A stretch of 64,000 bases of DNA, taken from assembly GCA_024811115.1 (NCBI GenBank), contig JAKOGH010000789.1, positions 1 through 64,000 on the forward strand. Direction: 5' to 3'. Shown piece by piece: positions 1 to 11,957 of the stretch. Numbering within the stretch: position 1 is the first letter of the stretch; every line of letters begins with the position of its first letter. Below the pieces are notes generated by a model. That model worked only from the letters and a program-made list of their open reading frames with translations. It made no database searches and had not been told where the DNA came from. The translations under genes were made by a program, and so were the position numbers. Source of the stretch: Terana coerulea. Its lineage: Eukaryota; Basidiomycota; Agaricomycetes; Polyporales; Phanerochaetaceae.

Positions 1-859
1 GTGACTGAATGCATGTCACAAGACCCTATCTTCCGTCGAAAGTTTCTGACCGGATATCGCCGCAATCTTCACAATGAGATGGAGCCAAGTGGAAACGATG
101 AAGGTGCCGAAGTACTGAAGTTGCCGAGTTCTTCCAGGGAACGCGGCTTCACTGTGCCACTGCCCCTCCTATGCCTTCATTCGATCTGCACTTAGCTGCC
201 GCAGTTGTGACTCGTGGGCCGCAGGCCTAACAGGCTGGCGACGAACTTGAACGTCGAACATTGTCAAGTCACGACTAGACAAGGCAGTTTGATACAAGGT
301 ATGTGAGCAGTCGCCCAGCTTCTCAAAAATCACAGCTGCCAACACTAACTATGGATATGCTGTGGCGGAGAGGCCAAAAAGGCAAGGAAAGCGGCCACTA
401 GATACACTGCCAACCCCGGTTCCAGCCCCTGCCGTAAACCCATGGACCATTCTCGCACGTGGACTGTGAGAGCTCCGTGTACACCGGCGAGCTTTCCAAC
501 CGCGGAGGCTCTTCATGTTTATACCGCAGAGCTGGTACTTGTTGAACTAGGCATGAGTATTATCATCTGCCAATGCTATTGGAAGGATACGCCGAACCTA
601 CCTACGGAACGTAACTCTTTCCACACCTTTGTATGGCCTGCATCTAGAAGAAGATGTTGTAGTGATTGTACACAAAGGCAGTCCACCGCCGGTGAGATCC
701 ATCCTTTCCAGTGATATACACCGCCCTTCGCTAAATGCACGTCGTCAGATTGCCTACAGGGTCTGGCATTCAGTCAGGTCCCATCCTGCGTGCATCATGG
801 CTTGCCAAAGCCGCCAGTGACCATCCTGGCTCCAGCTGATAAACCTTGGCCTACGGGTG

Positions 860-875
860 GCGTTTAAGAACCCCT
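860..875 (+). promoter_or_regulatory. TTTAAGA core-promoter-like motif of the 7TM family
   Basis: A TTTAAGA element lies about 55-60 bases before the ATG of 7TM-1. The same motif occurs at a similar distance before 7TM-4 (near 35450) and 7TM-3 (near 29880). 7TM-2 has an ATAAAAGG stretch near 9960 instead. Position and conservation suggest a TATA-like element; this is inference only. Confidence 0.35.
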
Positions 876-924
876 CGAAAGCTGGACGCTTAGCATAACC
901 TGATCTCCTCACTAGCCATCCGTC

Positions 925-2428
925 ATGTCGTCTCTTTCCGTTTCGGATATACAGACTCTGCAGCAAATCGGGCGCGACACCATTACAGTATCGTGTCTCT
1001 TGTCGTCGAAGCTGTGATGTACAGTGAGCACGCATTTATTTCTGGAATCCTGAGTCTGGCATTGACGGCCGGAACAAATTTGTTTAAGCATTCTACTTTG
1101 TTCTCGTTGTGTTCTCTGGCAGGATACTCCTGTGAGTTCTGGACAGCAGCTCTCGACAATCGTTCTCTGATTTATCGGTTACAGACGAAAGGGCCGTGCC
1201 CGGATGGCAATGGTTATCTTTGGCATAGTTGTCACTATGTTTCTGCTCGACACGGCTATATGTATCATCGATGTCAACAACGCCATTCGCGAAATCACGC
1301 TCACGCTGCTGTCCAATTCACCCGGCTCGCTCTCGGATAGATACGCCCTTACCAATAATCTACCATGGATAGTAGAAACTACACTCTATGCTTTCATGGT
1401 ACGACCTATTATTTATTTGTGACTCTGCTCAACAAGACGCATTTTGGCAGTCAAACCTCGGAGATATCATCATCATTTGGCGGGTTTACGCTTTCTGGTG
1501 GGAAGGAAAAGAGCGGTGGGTCGTGATGATACCAACCGCATTTCTTCTGGGATCTTTCAGTACGTCGGCCCTGTTAAGCACCAAGCGCATGCTGACTGCG
1601 TATTGCAGTCACTTCGGGATTAATTTCCTTCTGCGTGGCTCATGCGAACCAAAACCCCGATGATGGCGGCAACTTTACAAACCCACCATTCTGCGTTCAC
1701 GTCCAGCTGTCATCATATGTCACCACTCTGGCAACCACAGGAGTCGCTACAGCCCTCATCTCGTACAAAACCTGGGTGTACCGGTGTAACATTAGGCGCA
1801 ACCTGAGGTCCAGGAAGACGCGTGTCGAGAAAATCATGACTGTCCTGGTGGAGTCCGGTATCCTTTACTTCCTTTTCTTCGTAGGTCTCTAGCACCAAAA
1901 TCGTATCTGTGGAGCAATCTGACACCTTTGTAGCTTGAATCCGTTATCTCAGATTCCGGGAACGTGAGCGCACTCGAGCAATCGACTCCGCGGCTCGCAT
2001 TTGCCAGTTCTGTCTGGACTTATGACCTCCCATATCGTCGTACGCTTCTTTATTTCCCAACAGCCAATACCCACGATACTCACCACTGCTATCAGGGCAT
2101 CTACCCTGTTCTCGTCGTCATCCTCGTGAGCTCGCAGCGTTCATACATCGATGGCGTGACAACTATCCAGATCGACAACCTTCCGCTTCATTCAAGCTCA
2201 AGAACCACCTATGGCACGCAGCCTACGGGCTCGTCCGTTTCGGCCACTTTGAAAAGCCTCGGAAATTTGGATAAACCACGCACGATCGAAGTAAGCGTGC
2301 ACGAGCTGCGGGAGATGCATCGTCACGAGAGTACAACCGATTTGCACCGTGCGGGCTCAGATGGAAGTGTAGTGGAATTTTCACACCAGCTGGGAGATGA
2401 TAAAGACTTGACTGCGCCAGTGGTTTGA
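925..2428 (+). pseudogene. Seven-TM membrane protein, copy 1 (7TM-1), broken
   Basis: Homologue of the intact 7TM-3 gene at 28275-29825, recognised exon by exon. Exons are about 925-1023, 1089-1131, 1185-1398, 1433-1559, 1609-1890, 1934-2040 and 2097-2428. Conserved blocks include CIIDVNNAIREITLTLLSN, NLGDIIIIWRVYAFW and YKTWVYR, and the cytoplasmic tail keeps VHELREMH. Lesions compared with its copies are a 1-nt deletion near 987 (cattacag versus cattacgag in 7TM-4), loss of the exon-4 acceptor (ctcaacaag near 1430 where 7TM-4 has ctcagcaag), and a 2-nt deletion near 2022 (tatgacc versus tatatgacc). The acceptor loss is not a homopolymer-type change, so decay is more likely than sequence error. 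It points toward NUP-1. Confidence 0.75.
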
Positions 2429-2699
2429 GTACGTGGAACTTCATGACCAAGTTATGCATGAGTGTACTCTATGTTGAGATCTTTTGTATTCGCTCGCGTT
2501 GAACAAAGATGTAGGTACAGCATTGAGATTACCTCCGTATGTTGACCTCAGGCCGTCAAACATAACCCTGAGCGAGAGAGTACCTACACTGAGTCCATTA
2601 AGCCTGACATATAACAACCTCGACGACCGTAATACTCCTATAGCATTGATGAACGAGCTCCGGGTGCTCAAGTTCTGGGATAGACAGCAGTGTGAATGC

Positions 2700-5215
2700 C
2701 ACTTCTTCAGTCCACGGTTCATCAAAAGGCATAGAATAGCGCTCCAAAAGAGAGAGCAAGCAAAGATCATTCCGACTGTGGGTCCAACAGGGAAGGGGCT
2801 AAAGCATGGTATTAGCATCTTCAAGACCAGAACGAAACTCAGTAGACGTACCTTGCACGTATAATGGCGCCCGACGTTGCAGCGCTGATAACAGTCTCTT
2901 GCGGTGGTGCTGGCGCACCGGAGCTATTGAACAAGCTACCCGTGCCGAACGAAGGTGTACCACCGAGCGAACCAAGCGCGTCCCCGACATAGTTCTGCGC
3001 AGAAATCCCTTCGCAAACGTGTCATTCCAGCCCTGCAGAATCCCCGTCACGACCTTGACGCCCGCGAGATAGATGTTCAGCACGGCCGCGTCGTACCCTG
3101 CGTCTTGCCCGTTGAACAGGTTGTCCGCCGCGCTCATACCCGGCGGCGGCCGGTCGAAGTCGGACGCGGTGCGCATAGCGATGACACGCGAGAAGTCGAC
3201 CCGGCGAGCGACGTGGCCGCGCAGCAGCGCCTCGAGCACCGCGTTGTCCTCCTGCTGCGTCGTGCAATAGCTCGTCCCGTTCGTGAACAGCTTCGTCGTG
3301 TTTTCGAACGCCTCCGCGAGCAGCGCGCCCGAAAACCACACGTCCGACGTCGCCGTGTCGCACCCGATCACGGAGGGCGCAGCAAGTGCAGGCGCGAAGG
3401 CGGACACGTTTGCGTACAACTGGCGGTACGCCTGCGCGGACGCGGAGTCGTTTAAGGAGGCGGTATTGGCGAACGCGATGGCACGCTGGCGGAGCGCGTC
3501 GTTGAGCTGGAAGACCTCCGTGCCGTACACGAATCCGGGGTAACTGCCCACGGCCTCCGCGCCTTGCGGGATATAACCTGTCGAGAAATTGCTAGGCTTC
3601 TCTCGCGCGTCGATCTCGTACTGGAGCGCCACTTGCACGGCAAACTGCGCGAACGCGACGGACGCGAGGGTGCCGACTTTCGGGCTGATACCGCCGTCGC
3701 CGGCGAGGAGGAAGTACGTCTGCGTGAGGTTGAACTCGGGCGCGAGCACTAGGGCGAGCGTGCTGATGGCGGCGTTGATTTCGCCCTCGGCCGTGACGAG
3801 CTGGCAGACAGAGCCATCTCCGGTGCAGTGGATATCCGGGTACGCGACGGACAGCCCGGGGAGGTAATGTTCTGCTCCAGCAAGTTGAACTCCGGTATGC
3901 CTAGCCAAGCGTCTTGCTCATCGTTATACTGTGCAGGCCATGTTCGGACGCATACCAGGTCAGTATTTACGAGACCCGGAAAGTGCAACAACTCACGAAG
4001 TCGACAATAAAGACTTTCGGAGCTATGGCTGCCCGCACATAGGTGACTGCCGTGAAAATCCAGAACACCAGAAGGGTAAGGGGGCGGATGCTGAAGGCAT
4101 TGGTGACGGCTATAGAGTGCTAGCCTGGCGGTGCGTCACGTTGTAGACCGCGATGTCGCCGCGCTGAGGCGTCGTGGTTGCAGGGGAACAGAAGTCGCAT
4201 CAGACACCCGGCAAAGTGCCGCATATAAGTGAAGCATCTCGATGGCATCACCTTCTTATCCCAGGTTTGTCTCGAGGTTCCCAACCTCCTAAACTGAACG
4301 AGTGACAATGCATAAATCCACGAAGCGCATGTACCAATCACATTCTCACATTATACCAGGAATCTGGTCATGTAAGTCGCTAACATTGTTGCAAGACTCG
4401 TTTCATTTCAGTCGGCGTTCTGACATGAAAGAATTCATACTTCAGGTAGATGGCGGTGAACCCGGCATGCACGTCAATGTCTGACACAATAGCGCTTGAT
4501 GCTGTCGTCCCGAAGACTACTATACTTGGCTGATTGTGAGCGAGGATTTTACAGGATAACAACCCGGAAAGTAGTACATACGTGCACCACCCAAAGTTTA
4601 CTCCCGTGGTAAGTTGACATTTTGAGGAGAATTCGGCTGAATGTGCCACACAAGCCAGGCAAGGCTTGCAAAATCTTGTGAACATGGACGAGCCTTCAAC
4701 CGCTTTAACCAACCCTGTTTCAAGCGCGCGGTACGGTCAACAGCGGGCAGCAGACGCACCTTGGAACGACGCCTCCGTCCACGGTTGAATATAGAGCGGT
4801 AAGAGCAGACTTCGCAGAACATTCAGCATGGTGCACTTTCAATAAGCATGGACGAAAACCAACAGCTCCGGAGCAGATACACCTCAAGTGGGAATAGCGT
4901 CATGCCGTGATGCCGCTACCCGCGAAGGGCGGAAGACATCAACCAAGCTCCAGCGGCGAGTGCACTGCACAGCAGATCATCTTCCCACAGATGAGCAACC
5001 GCAACCAGGCCATGCACCTGTAGTTCAATGCGCTTTCCGCTTCGGGAAAACTTGTCGTCTTCCGACGCCTATTCCATTTTTGGACCTGGTCGCAACAAGG
5101 CATATATCAAGGCAACATCTGGTCGGATCATGAGATGGACTCCGAGAACTTGACAGTTGAATAGTCAGATGGCTTCCAGAAACCACGGGATGTCACAACA
5201 GTGAAGGCAACGAGC
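2700..5215 (-). repeat. Inverted duplication arm B (left copy)
   Basis: The segment contains NUP-1 plus about 1.1 kb upstream of it. It matches 24720-27840 read in the opposite orientation. Besides the coding region, shared non-coding sequence includes the stretch around 4180-4450 (compare 26090-26360) and that around 4890-5210 (compare 24720-25045). An example is the shared cagcagatcatcttccca. Arm A adjoins it on the left, but the partner of arm A lies 6 kb further away on the right, so the copies have been separated. Confidence 0.85.
2715..4100 (-). pseudogene. Purine nucleoside permease family protein, copy 1 (NUP-1), frame-broken
   Basis: Belongs to the fungal purine nucleoside permease family (NUP, PF06516-type). 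Signature segments are KVFIVDF, IPEFNLLEQNIT, HCTGDGSVCQLVT, QFAVQVALQYEIDAREKP, GCDTATSDVW, NGTSYCTTQQEDNA, RTASDFDRPPPGMSAADN and NIYLAGVKVV. Predicted exons are about 4100-3997 (signal peptide), 3928-2852, and a short C-terminal hydrophobic exon starting near 2780. Aligned to NUP-3 it has three single-base deletions: near 4079 in the signal peptide, near 3863 after NIT, and near 3006 after TFAKG. One codon is also missing in NGT(A)SYC. Three breaks suggest a pseudogene, but single-base errors are common in this sequence. It is convergent with 7TM-1, about 0.3 kb away. Confidence 0.7.
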
Positions 5216-6479
5216 ACAGCGTGCGGAGTTACTGGCACTCCATTTCCTTCCTGTGGCCCTCGTCGGCTCTTCCCGCACCAGGGACGCGCGTAGTCAAAGC
5301 TGCTGTGCGTCCATATATCCGCTGGGAGCCTACAAAGTATACGGCCATACCGCACTGCTTCGTGGCCACCTTGGTACATGGGCAATTGCGAACGTAGTCC
5401 ATGGTCGCATTGTTGTCGTTAATCTCGACGGCGGACTGCTTGGACAACTGAGCACAAAATTAGCTCGTGTGCAGCACTTGAGCCGCTGGGTGTGAGGCTT
5501 ATAACTGTCACTCACTGTCATTTCTTTTTGGCAAAGTCTTTGCAAGCTACGTTTAATCCCTGCCGCTCCCGATGTTGACTTTGTCATACCGCCGTAATCC
5601 GCAGAGTATTGAGGTGCGGATGTCAGCCGCCCATCGGTGTGGTCGGATGCTTTGCCTTGTGGTTGTGACTTGCTGATTGAAGCGCAGGCCGGTGGGTGCT
5701 CGCTGCTCGGACAAGAAGCAGCAAGTCCCAGCTTCACGAGCGCGTCTTTGCGCACACTCCACGCTCGCTAGGAACGGCGGTCTTGACCAAGCTTCTCCAC
5801 CCAGCAGAGCACGCAGAGCTCACTGACAGGATCGTGCGGAATGCTAGGAGCACTAGCAGCGAGGTAGAGCGCAGATTAGAGACAAGCCTGAGCAATCCTG
5901 GGGGCTTGGAGGCGACTGCAAGACAGAGTGACATAAGCACTCGATCGCATACCTGCGGCAAATGCCGAGCCAACGGGAAGCGCCTACAGCCACTCGCACG
6001 TGCACCTTGGAGAGTTTATAGAGTCTCCGGATCCTCTGTAAGTACGATCATCCAACGGTCTTCGCGAGTACGTACGCCGAACGCACGTTCAAAGCAGAGG
6101 CTTAATCCTGCTATGTTTCTTTATCGCTCAGTGTTCCGTTCTCCGGAGCTTACCGCGAGGTGCACTTATCCGCAGAGGTTGTTGTTCTCGCCATTCCACT
6201 ATGTCGACGTCTGGGATCCCGCCGCTGTAACACCACGCTGCCAGCGGGAGACAGAGCACATCATAAAATCACATTTGTTTTTATAAATCGACTTTATATA
6301 ACGCAGTGTAGCCGCCCAGAATATCCCCTTCGAGCACCCGAAAGCACCCCCACGCGCACCTTCGACTACATTGTAGCTTGCCACCTACGAGCGCCTCCGC
6401 TTCCGATAGCTATCGATGGCACTGCCCCTCCTCTAGGATACGCGGGCTTACGAAGCAACTTGCGTGGTTACTTCTGCTT
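5215..6479. other. Gene-poor interval
   Basis: No ORF in this stretch shows recognisable family features. A 196-codon ORF at 5696-6286 has basic, low-information composition without motif, signal peptide or membrane segment, and is probably chance. Confidence 0.4.
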
Positions 6480-7366
6480 GAACCGTTTAGATCCACCCGC
6501 GGGCTCCTGCCAGGGGTGTGGTGAAAGCGATTGGTACCCCAGAGCATCAATAGCATCTTGAACATCTATCCCGGCCGCCAAAAGCCGCTGGGTGGGCTCG
6601 ATGCGCCAGCACGGCGTGAAGAAGACGTTGAGCCCCAGTGTAAGCGAGGGATCATGAGCGACGAGTTTCAGTAAAGCCTTCGCCCAAGCGAAGTCTCTGA
6701 AATAGAACCACAGTCAGCCATGCCCTTACGCTTACAGATAGAAATACACTCACCGCTGCGACCCCTTGGCCTTCAGTAGATTCTGGAACCGCTCAAAGCT
6801 CTCGTGCTGAAGCTGCGCCTCGAGAATCTCGAGGTACACGGCGGCCTCCCACTTGCTCATTTCAGGCACCAGCCACGAAGGGACGAGGGCAACACGGCAG
6901 CTCTTGGGTATCTCGCGCAGAAGCCACCCATTGACGACCTCGTAGTGGCAGCTGGCGCCCTCTGCGGCGGGAATCGACGTCTCCGGTGGAATGTATGGGC
7001 TATCGTCCGCCGACGCGGGGAGTCGATCATAGGAGCGTTGTCATCAAATATGTCGACGGCGGACCGCCTCGGAAGCTGGAGACGGAGCGGATACGGTCGT
7101 ACACCGCCAGAGCCCCGAAGCGTGGCCGGAACAGAAGAGCGTTCAGAGGCTTCATGATCGTCGCCTAGTGTCGCTGCTTGTGAAGCGTTGGTGGGCCACT
7201 CATAGCGCGGATCGTTCACTTCGTAGACCTTGTCGTATTGTGGAGCACCCAGGCGCGGTTGCCAGCCATCTGTACTGCGTGTATATTGTAAGGTCAGATC
7301 ATGGTTCGCCGTCTTCTGCACGAGGTATTTTCCTTGCTGATAGGGTGAGCCACTTGAAGTGGCCAT
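6480..7366 (-). CDS. Hypothetical protein, exon structure partly uncertain
   Basis: A convincing 3' half is visible: an exon from about 7050 down to 6754, an intron with GTGAGT donor and TTTCAG acceptor (6753-6697), and a last exon 6696-6480. It ends in a basic tail GGSKRFKQK. The joined frame contains segments such as CHYEVVNGWLLREIPKSC, LVPEMSKWEAAVYLEILEA and NVFFTPCWRIEPTQRLLAA, which look like a folded, mainly helical domain. Upstream, the frame changes near 7040, where removing one C from CTCCTATG would join it to a stretch beginning MKPLNALLFRPRF at 7155. Another open stretch starts at 7366. I do not recognise the family, and the start is unresolved. Confidence 0.45.
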
Positions 7367-7968
7367 GATGAGTGGCAGATGGGTGTTTGCAGAAGAAGTG
7401 AAGTCGCTGCGTAGCGCCGGCTACGGGTCGCATTATATGATGTGCACGTACTCTTGAAGTCTTTGTATGCTCACAGCCTGACGAATACGAATGCACGGGC
7501 TGCTACCGCGCAGTGACACACGCACTCCATCCGCTCTGTTGGGTTCAAGCTGTTTAATCAAGTCTCTTTGTTTCCTAACTTGAAGACATGCGAGACTCAC
7601 ATAAGTATCATCGGGTTGTCAAGAAAGATTGGACACGACGGCGACGCCGTATGACACCTATTCGGAAGACAAGAGGTGAGCTGAATTGACTTCATACGCA
7701 GATGCCACGAAACGACGACTCCGATTGCACCATGTCACTGAATCAGCAGGCCGACACGATCACCAGTGCGAGAGTTGGCATTGACGACTTGCAGATGGGC
7801 AGATGCCTTGGACAAAGTGAACATATAACTCGCATGAGGTTTACATCCCACACATCTACCTGTGAGCACTACATAAGACTGTGACGGTGGTGCCACCCTT
7901 CCTTACTCGCCGCCACACTAGTACCCATGGAGCGCGCGGGCTGCGAAGACGGGGTAATACTTGGAGTG

Positions 7969-8663
7969 CTAATGAGACTCGCTAGGTATTCCTCCGTCGT
8001 TATGAGTGGCGGTGGCGACAGAAGAAGCGCTCTCAGAAGCGTTGAGGTTTGTGCCAGGCACCGCGTCCATGGGAGGCTTGTATTTCGGGACTGGCCAGTC
8101 CCAGTTGGCAGGCCGGAGACGGCAAATATTTGTGTCTTGTTCCGAGTCAGACGTGCTCGCGTCGCTGTCTTGTGCTGAATCGGTTCGAAGAGGGGGCGCG
8201 TCTGTATGCGAGGGTGGCCGGGTGGCGACGTCGCCACTGTGGATTCCGCGACCCGCACAGGCTGCAGCCTCATATGATAAGGACCATGGATTTGCTGTCC
8301 TATCGGAGTCTTTGGTCGACCTGCAGTCAGCACCCGAGCACCTTGGCTACGTGCACCGCCGAATGCGTAATACTCGTCTGCCGATTTCCCCGGTGGCAGC
8401 CCCACAGACCATTGTCGAGCAATTTGAGCATCTCGGCCGACAACGCTGTTGCGGCCCCGAGATATCACACTCGGGGAGCCCATCCAATGCATTATGTGTT
8501 GGTTGTCGTTACCCGGATGTCGCCGGTGATTGACCGAAGCTTGCTGCTGAGGATATCTTTTGTGTGGGTGAAGTTGAGCAGGTCCATAGCCGGACGCCAT
8601 GATGTGTGTTCGCTGAGGGGCGAGGGCAAGAGAGGAGAAGACAAATAGCGCCCAGATGATCAA
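7969..8663 (-). CDS. Hypothetical secreted Ser-rich protein
   Basis: The N-terminus MIIWALFVFSSLALAPQRTH at 8663 resembles a signal peptide followed by a Gln/His-rich segment. The 3' part is better supported in a second frame from about 8320 to the TAG at 7969. It is acidic and Ser-rich (DSAQDSDASTSDSEQ) and runs into RLRPANWDWPVPKYKPP. A likely acceptor (TGCAG) near 8321 joins the two frames, but the donor is not clear. No domain is recognised. Whether this and the gene at 6480-7366 are one transcription unit cannot be decided from sequence alone. Confidence 0.4.
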
Positions 8664-10022
8664 CCAGTGTGCATGGAAATTTTACAGTATGGCCCTTTCA
8701 AGAGGCCTCCGAGCCAGAGTCATCTTGGAAATCGTTCTGGAACGACCAGTAAATGCGACCGTTTGAGGCCTAAGTTGTGCGATGAGTGTGTAGGGCGATA
8801 AACAAGGGATTTCACACGAGATGTTCAGGCTGTCGCGTCTCGATAGCTTGGATGTACTGTAACACATAATTTAGCGGTAAAGGAGGAGGGCAAGACCTAC
8901 ATACTATCTCTCTCCATGGCGTTCCACAATCTCCCGCTAATACTCCTAGACAGCGCATATATCCTCCCGAGACATCTTCGCCTTGCGCTGAGTGTTGTTC
9001 GCCCAATCATTCGCTTCATCCTGGACCAGAAAGACAGGGCGAAACCCGACATGTCTCGTCGTATTGCTGCGCTGCATGAGCGGGGGCTCCTATATTTTTC
9101 TGAGAGCTTGTTGTAAAAGAATCCTTGGCTTGAGTCGCTACGAAGGGTACTCCTGGCTGAGCTGACTGGCAAGGGATTTGGGCGAGGGGAACTAGTACTT
9201 GGAAGGGAACACCTGGGTCCTGGATTATGGATGCGCTGCCTAGCTGAAGCGCCCAATTGACTTCAGCGACTCGGATCGGTTTGGATGAGTGATGGCATCA
9301 AGAAAATATGTGTTCGCGAACCGCGTCGAACCTTGAGCTTGAGGTCTTGATGCCTTGATGGGCCACGTTGGCGCCACGAGGATTCTATCAGCAAGCCCAA
9401 AGTTCGTTTTAGCTACGACGGTGTTTCTCTCTGGTCCACTCGAGTGTTCGAGGACCCGACACATGACAGAATAACGTATACCTCGCATTCTTTGAAGCTC
9501 GGTGGCCTGCTGCAAAGTACAGTTTCGCCATGACGGCTTCAAACCGAGCTTGTCACTGAAGCTACTGAAGGTCAACCATTGGAAGGTGCGTCTCGTTGTG
9601 TATTATTCGCCTCCGGCCGTGCTAACACACCCGTTAGACGTTGAAATGGTGCGCGAATAACGGACCTCGCTCTATCGCCTCACCACGCAAGCCAGTGTCC
9701 AGCTGGAGTCCGGTACTGATAGCATGGGCGATGACGCTCTGCGGTTGCTGCGGTAATACATACGCTGGCCACACCTATCACTGAAGGCCCTGCATTGCGC
9801 TCCCGCCAATCCGCCAATCGCCTGTGCATCACAGCCTACAGAGATCAACTCATATGTGACCCTGCATTCGCACTGTTTCACGGACGCACTAGAACATTGT
9901 TCTGCCGCTAGTTGATGAACCTTGTGCCAATAAGCACCCAGTCGAGGCGCACGTCATTCAATAAAAGGCCTTTTAGCCGCATTGATAGCGTAAGCTGTTA
10001 CTGCGACCTCAGTACCGTCCTT
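8664..10022. other. Interval upstream of 7TM-2
   Basis: No convincing gene. A 66-codon plus-strand ORF at 8916-9116 has a hydrophobic-then-basic composition but no match to a family I know. The last 100 bases contain an ATAAAAGG element near 9960, a plausible TATA box for 7TM-2. Confidence 0.35.
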
Positions 10023-11544
10023 ATGTCCTCGCTCTCTGACTCGGATCTAGAGACGCTTCAGGATATCGGCCATGACACCATCACGAACATCGTCGCACTC
10101 GTCGTCGAGGCAATACTGTACAGTAAGCCTTGGGTTATTGACCATTGCCATAATACCGTGCTTACGCCATGTGTATAGCTTTCTACTTCGTATTGGTCTT
10201 CCTTGCAGGCCGAATACTCCTGTATGTCGCATAATTTCTGGCGATATCTCACATTGATCCACATTTATAGCCGGAAGGCCGCACCACGATGTCCGTGGTG
10301 ATGTTCGTGATTGTTCTTACCATGTTCTTGTTGGACACAGCGATATCTATCATCGACGTCAACAACGCTATTCGCGAGATCTCCCTCACCTTACTCTCCA
10401 ACTCCCCCGCTTCCCTCGCTGATCGATATGCCCTCACTGGCGATCTCCCGTGGCCCGTTCAGAGCGCGCTCTACGCTTTTATGGTGCGCCTTATCGGTCA
10501 CGCAAAACAGTCACTCTGAGCTGAGAATACTGCTGCAGTCCAATCTTGGTGATATGATTATTATTTGGCGCGTCTACGCCTTTTACTCGCAGGACAGGGA
10601 TCGTTGGGTCCTGGCTATACCAGTGGCATTCCTTGTTGGCTCATTCGGTATGCAACGACCTCTTCACCATATTCCGGCTTCCTGCTGATCCCAGATTCCG
10701 CATGATAGTGACCTCCGGCTTGATATCGTTCTGCGTGGCACGTCTCATCGACGACCCAGAAGCCGGCGACTTTGATAACCCCCATTCTGCAAGAACGTCC
10801 AGCTGTCGTCGTACGTCACGACCCTTGCGACGACAGGTGTGGCGACGCTGTTGATCTCGTACAAGACCTGGGTGTATCGGCGCACGATCGGAACGCACCT
10901 CCGGCTGAGCAAAACGCGCGTGGAGAAGATCATGACCGTTTTGGTGGAGTCCGGCATACTGTACTTTCTGTTCTTCGTAAGTGCCCGGAAATTTAACACC
11001 CTTTTTGCGTTCTGACGCATGAAGTAGCTCTCAGCTGTTGTCACAGACGTTGGAGATGTTGGCGATCTCGAAGAGTCGACTCCTCAGCTGGCGTTTACCA
11101 GCACGATCTGGACGTACATGACATCGCATATCCTGGTGCGTGCATCTTAACATGTATCACCACCTCTTGGCTGACCAGCGATCTCAGGGCATCTACCCCG
11201 TCATCGTTGTCATCCTCGTGCACTCGCAACGCTCGTACATCGACAGCATATCCACCATCTCGAGCGGCCTGCCTCGAAGCTCAAACTCGGGCTACACTCG
11301 CGAGACCGAGTCGACCGCGGCCACCTCCCGGGGACACTGGCGCACAGACTCCTCCGTATCCAACAACCTGAAGAACTTAACAAAGCCACCCAGTAGAACG
11401 CATGCAATCGAGTTGAACGTGCATGAGCTGCGGGAGATGCACCGCGATGGCAGCACGGTGGATATCCGTGGCGTCGATGGGAGCGCGCCTGACTTGGACC
11501 ACAAACCGGCAGACGAAAAGGAAACTGTCGAACAGGTGGCCTGA
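10023..11544 (+). CDS. Seven-TM membrane protein, copy 2 (7TM-2)
   Basis: Paralogue of 7TM-3 with the same seven-exon plan: 10023-10122, 10179-10221, 10271-10483, 10521-10647, 10709-10976, 11028-11135 and 11188-11544. First and second exon lengths (100 and 43 nt) equal those of 7TM-3. Hydrophobic segments alternate with conserved polar blocks DVNNAIREISLTLLSN, IIIWRVYAFY and SYKTWVYRR. The C-terminal tail of about 115 residues carries VHELREMHRDGSTVDIRG. Two 1-nt deletions interrupt the frame: near 10275 (CGGAAGG where 7TM-3 has CGGAAAGG) and near 10787 (a C missing before TTCTGCAAG). Both are in short homopolymers, so sequence error is plausible and the gene may be functional. Function is unknown; a receptor-like role is inference from topology. 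It is convergent with NUP-2, 413 bp apart. Confidence 0.75.
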
Positions 11545-11957
11545 ATAACTTGAGGAGGGCACCATGAAGAAGAGCTGTGTATGACTAACTCATGGCTTGT
11601 AGCGGTACTTTGGAATTACTGTACATTTATATGTTGTACCACAAGATCCACGACTGAGCTAAATATGTATGTTAGAGTAGTATATGTAATCCTAACTTTC
11701 TTGTCCCGACTCATCGGTATATAATACTGAGCAAGCTTAGGCTGCGCGCCGTGTCACTGCTAGCATACTAGCAGGTCTCCGGTGCCGAGCACATCGCCAT
11801 GATGCGCACGCGTGATCAGTAAATCACCAATCATCTCAAGAGTCCCAAGTACCTTGGGAGGCAAATTGAGCGGCCTGCATTAGCCCTTCATCAATTAGAA
11901 TATTAAATTCAAAATTATTGAGCTACAGGTTGATAAGGTGTTCGCTTCCGTGGCATC

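Larger units (their letters stand above)
1..2450 (+). repeat. Inverted duplication arm A (left copy)
   Basis: This arm carries 7TM-1 and its upstream region. Read as reverse complement, 33930-36468 matches it along its whole length, from the start of the window to just past the 7TM stop codon. The match includes the upstream ORF-like stretch at 442-714 and short identical runs such as gactgaatgcatgtc near position 3. Because the match is already present at base 1, the arm probably continues beyond the left window edge. Copies differ by many substitutions and small indels, so the duplication is not brand new. Confidence 0.85.

Noticed and set aside
2955..3455. 166-codon Arg-rich ORF on the plus strand
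   Set aside because: It is antisense to NUP-1; the same kind of shadow appears opposite NUP-2 (12136-12792). Arg/Val-rich composition is a by-product of GC-rich codons on the other strand.
5696..6286. 196-codon plus-strand ORF
   Set aside because: No motif, signal peptide or membrane segment, no paralogue in the window and basic low-information composition.
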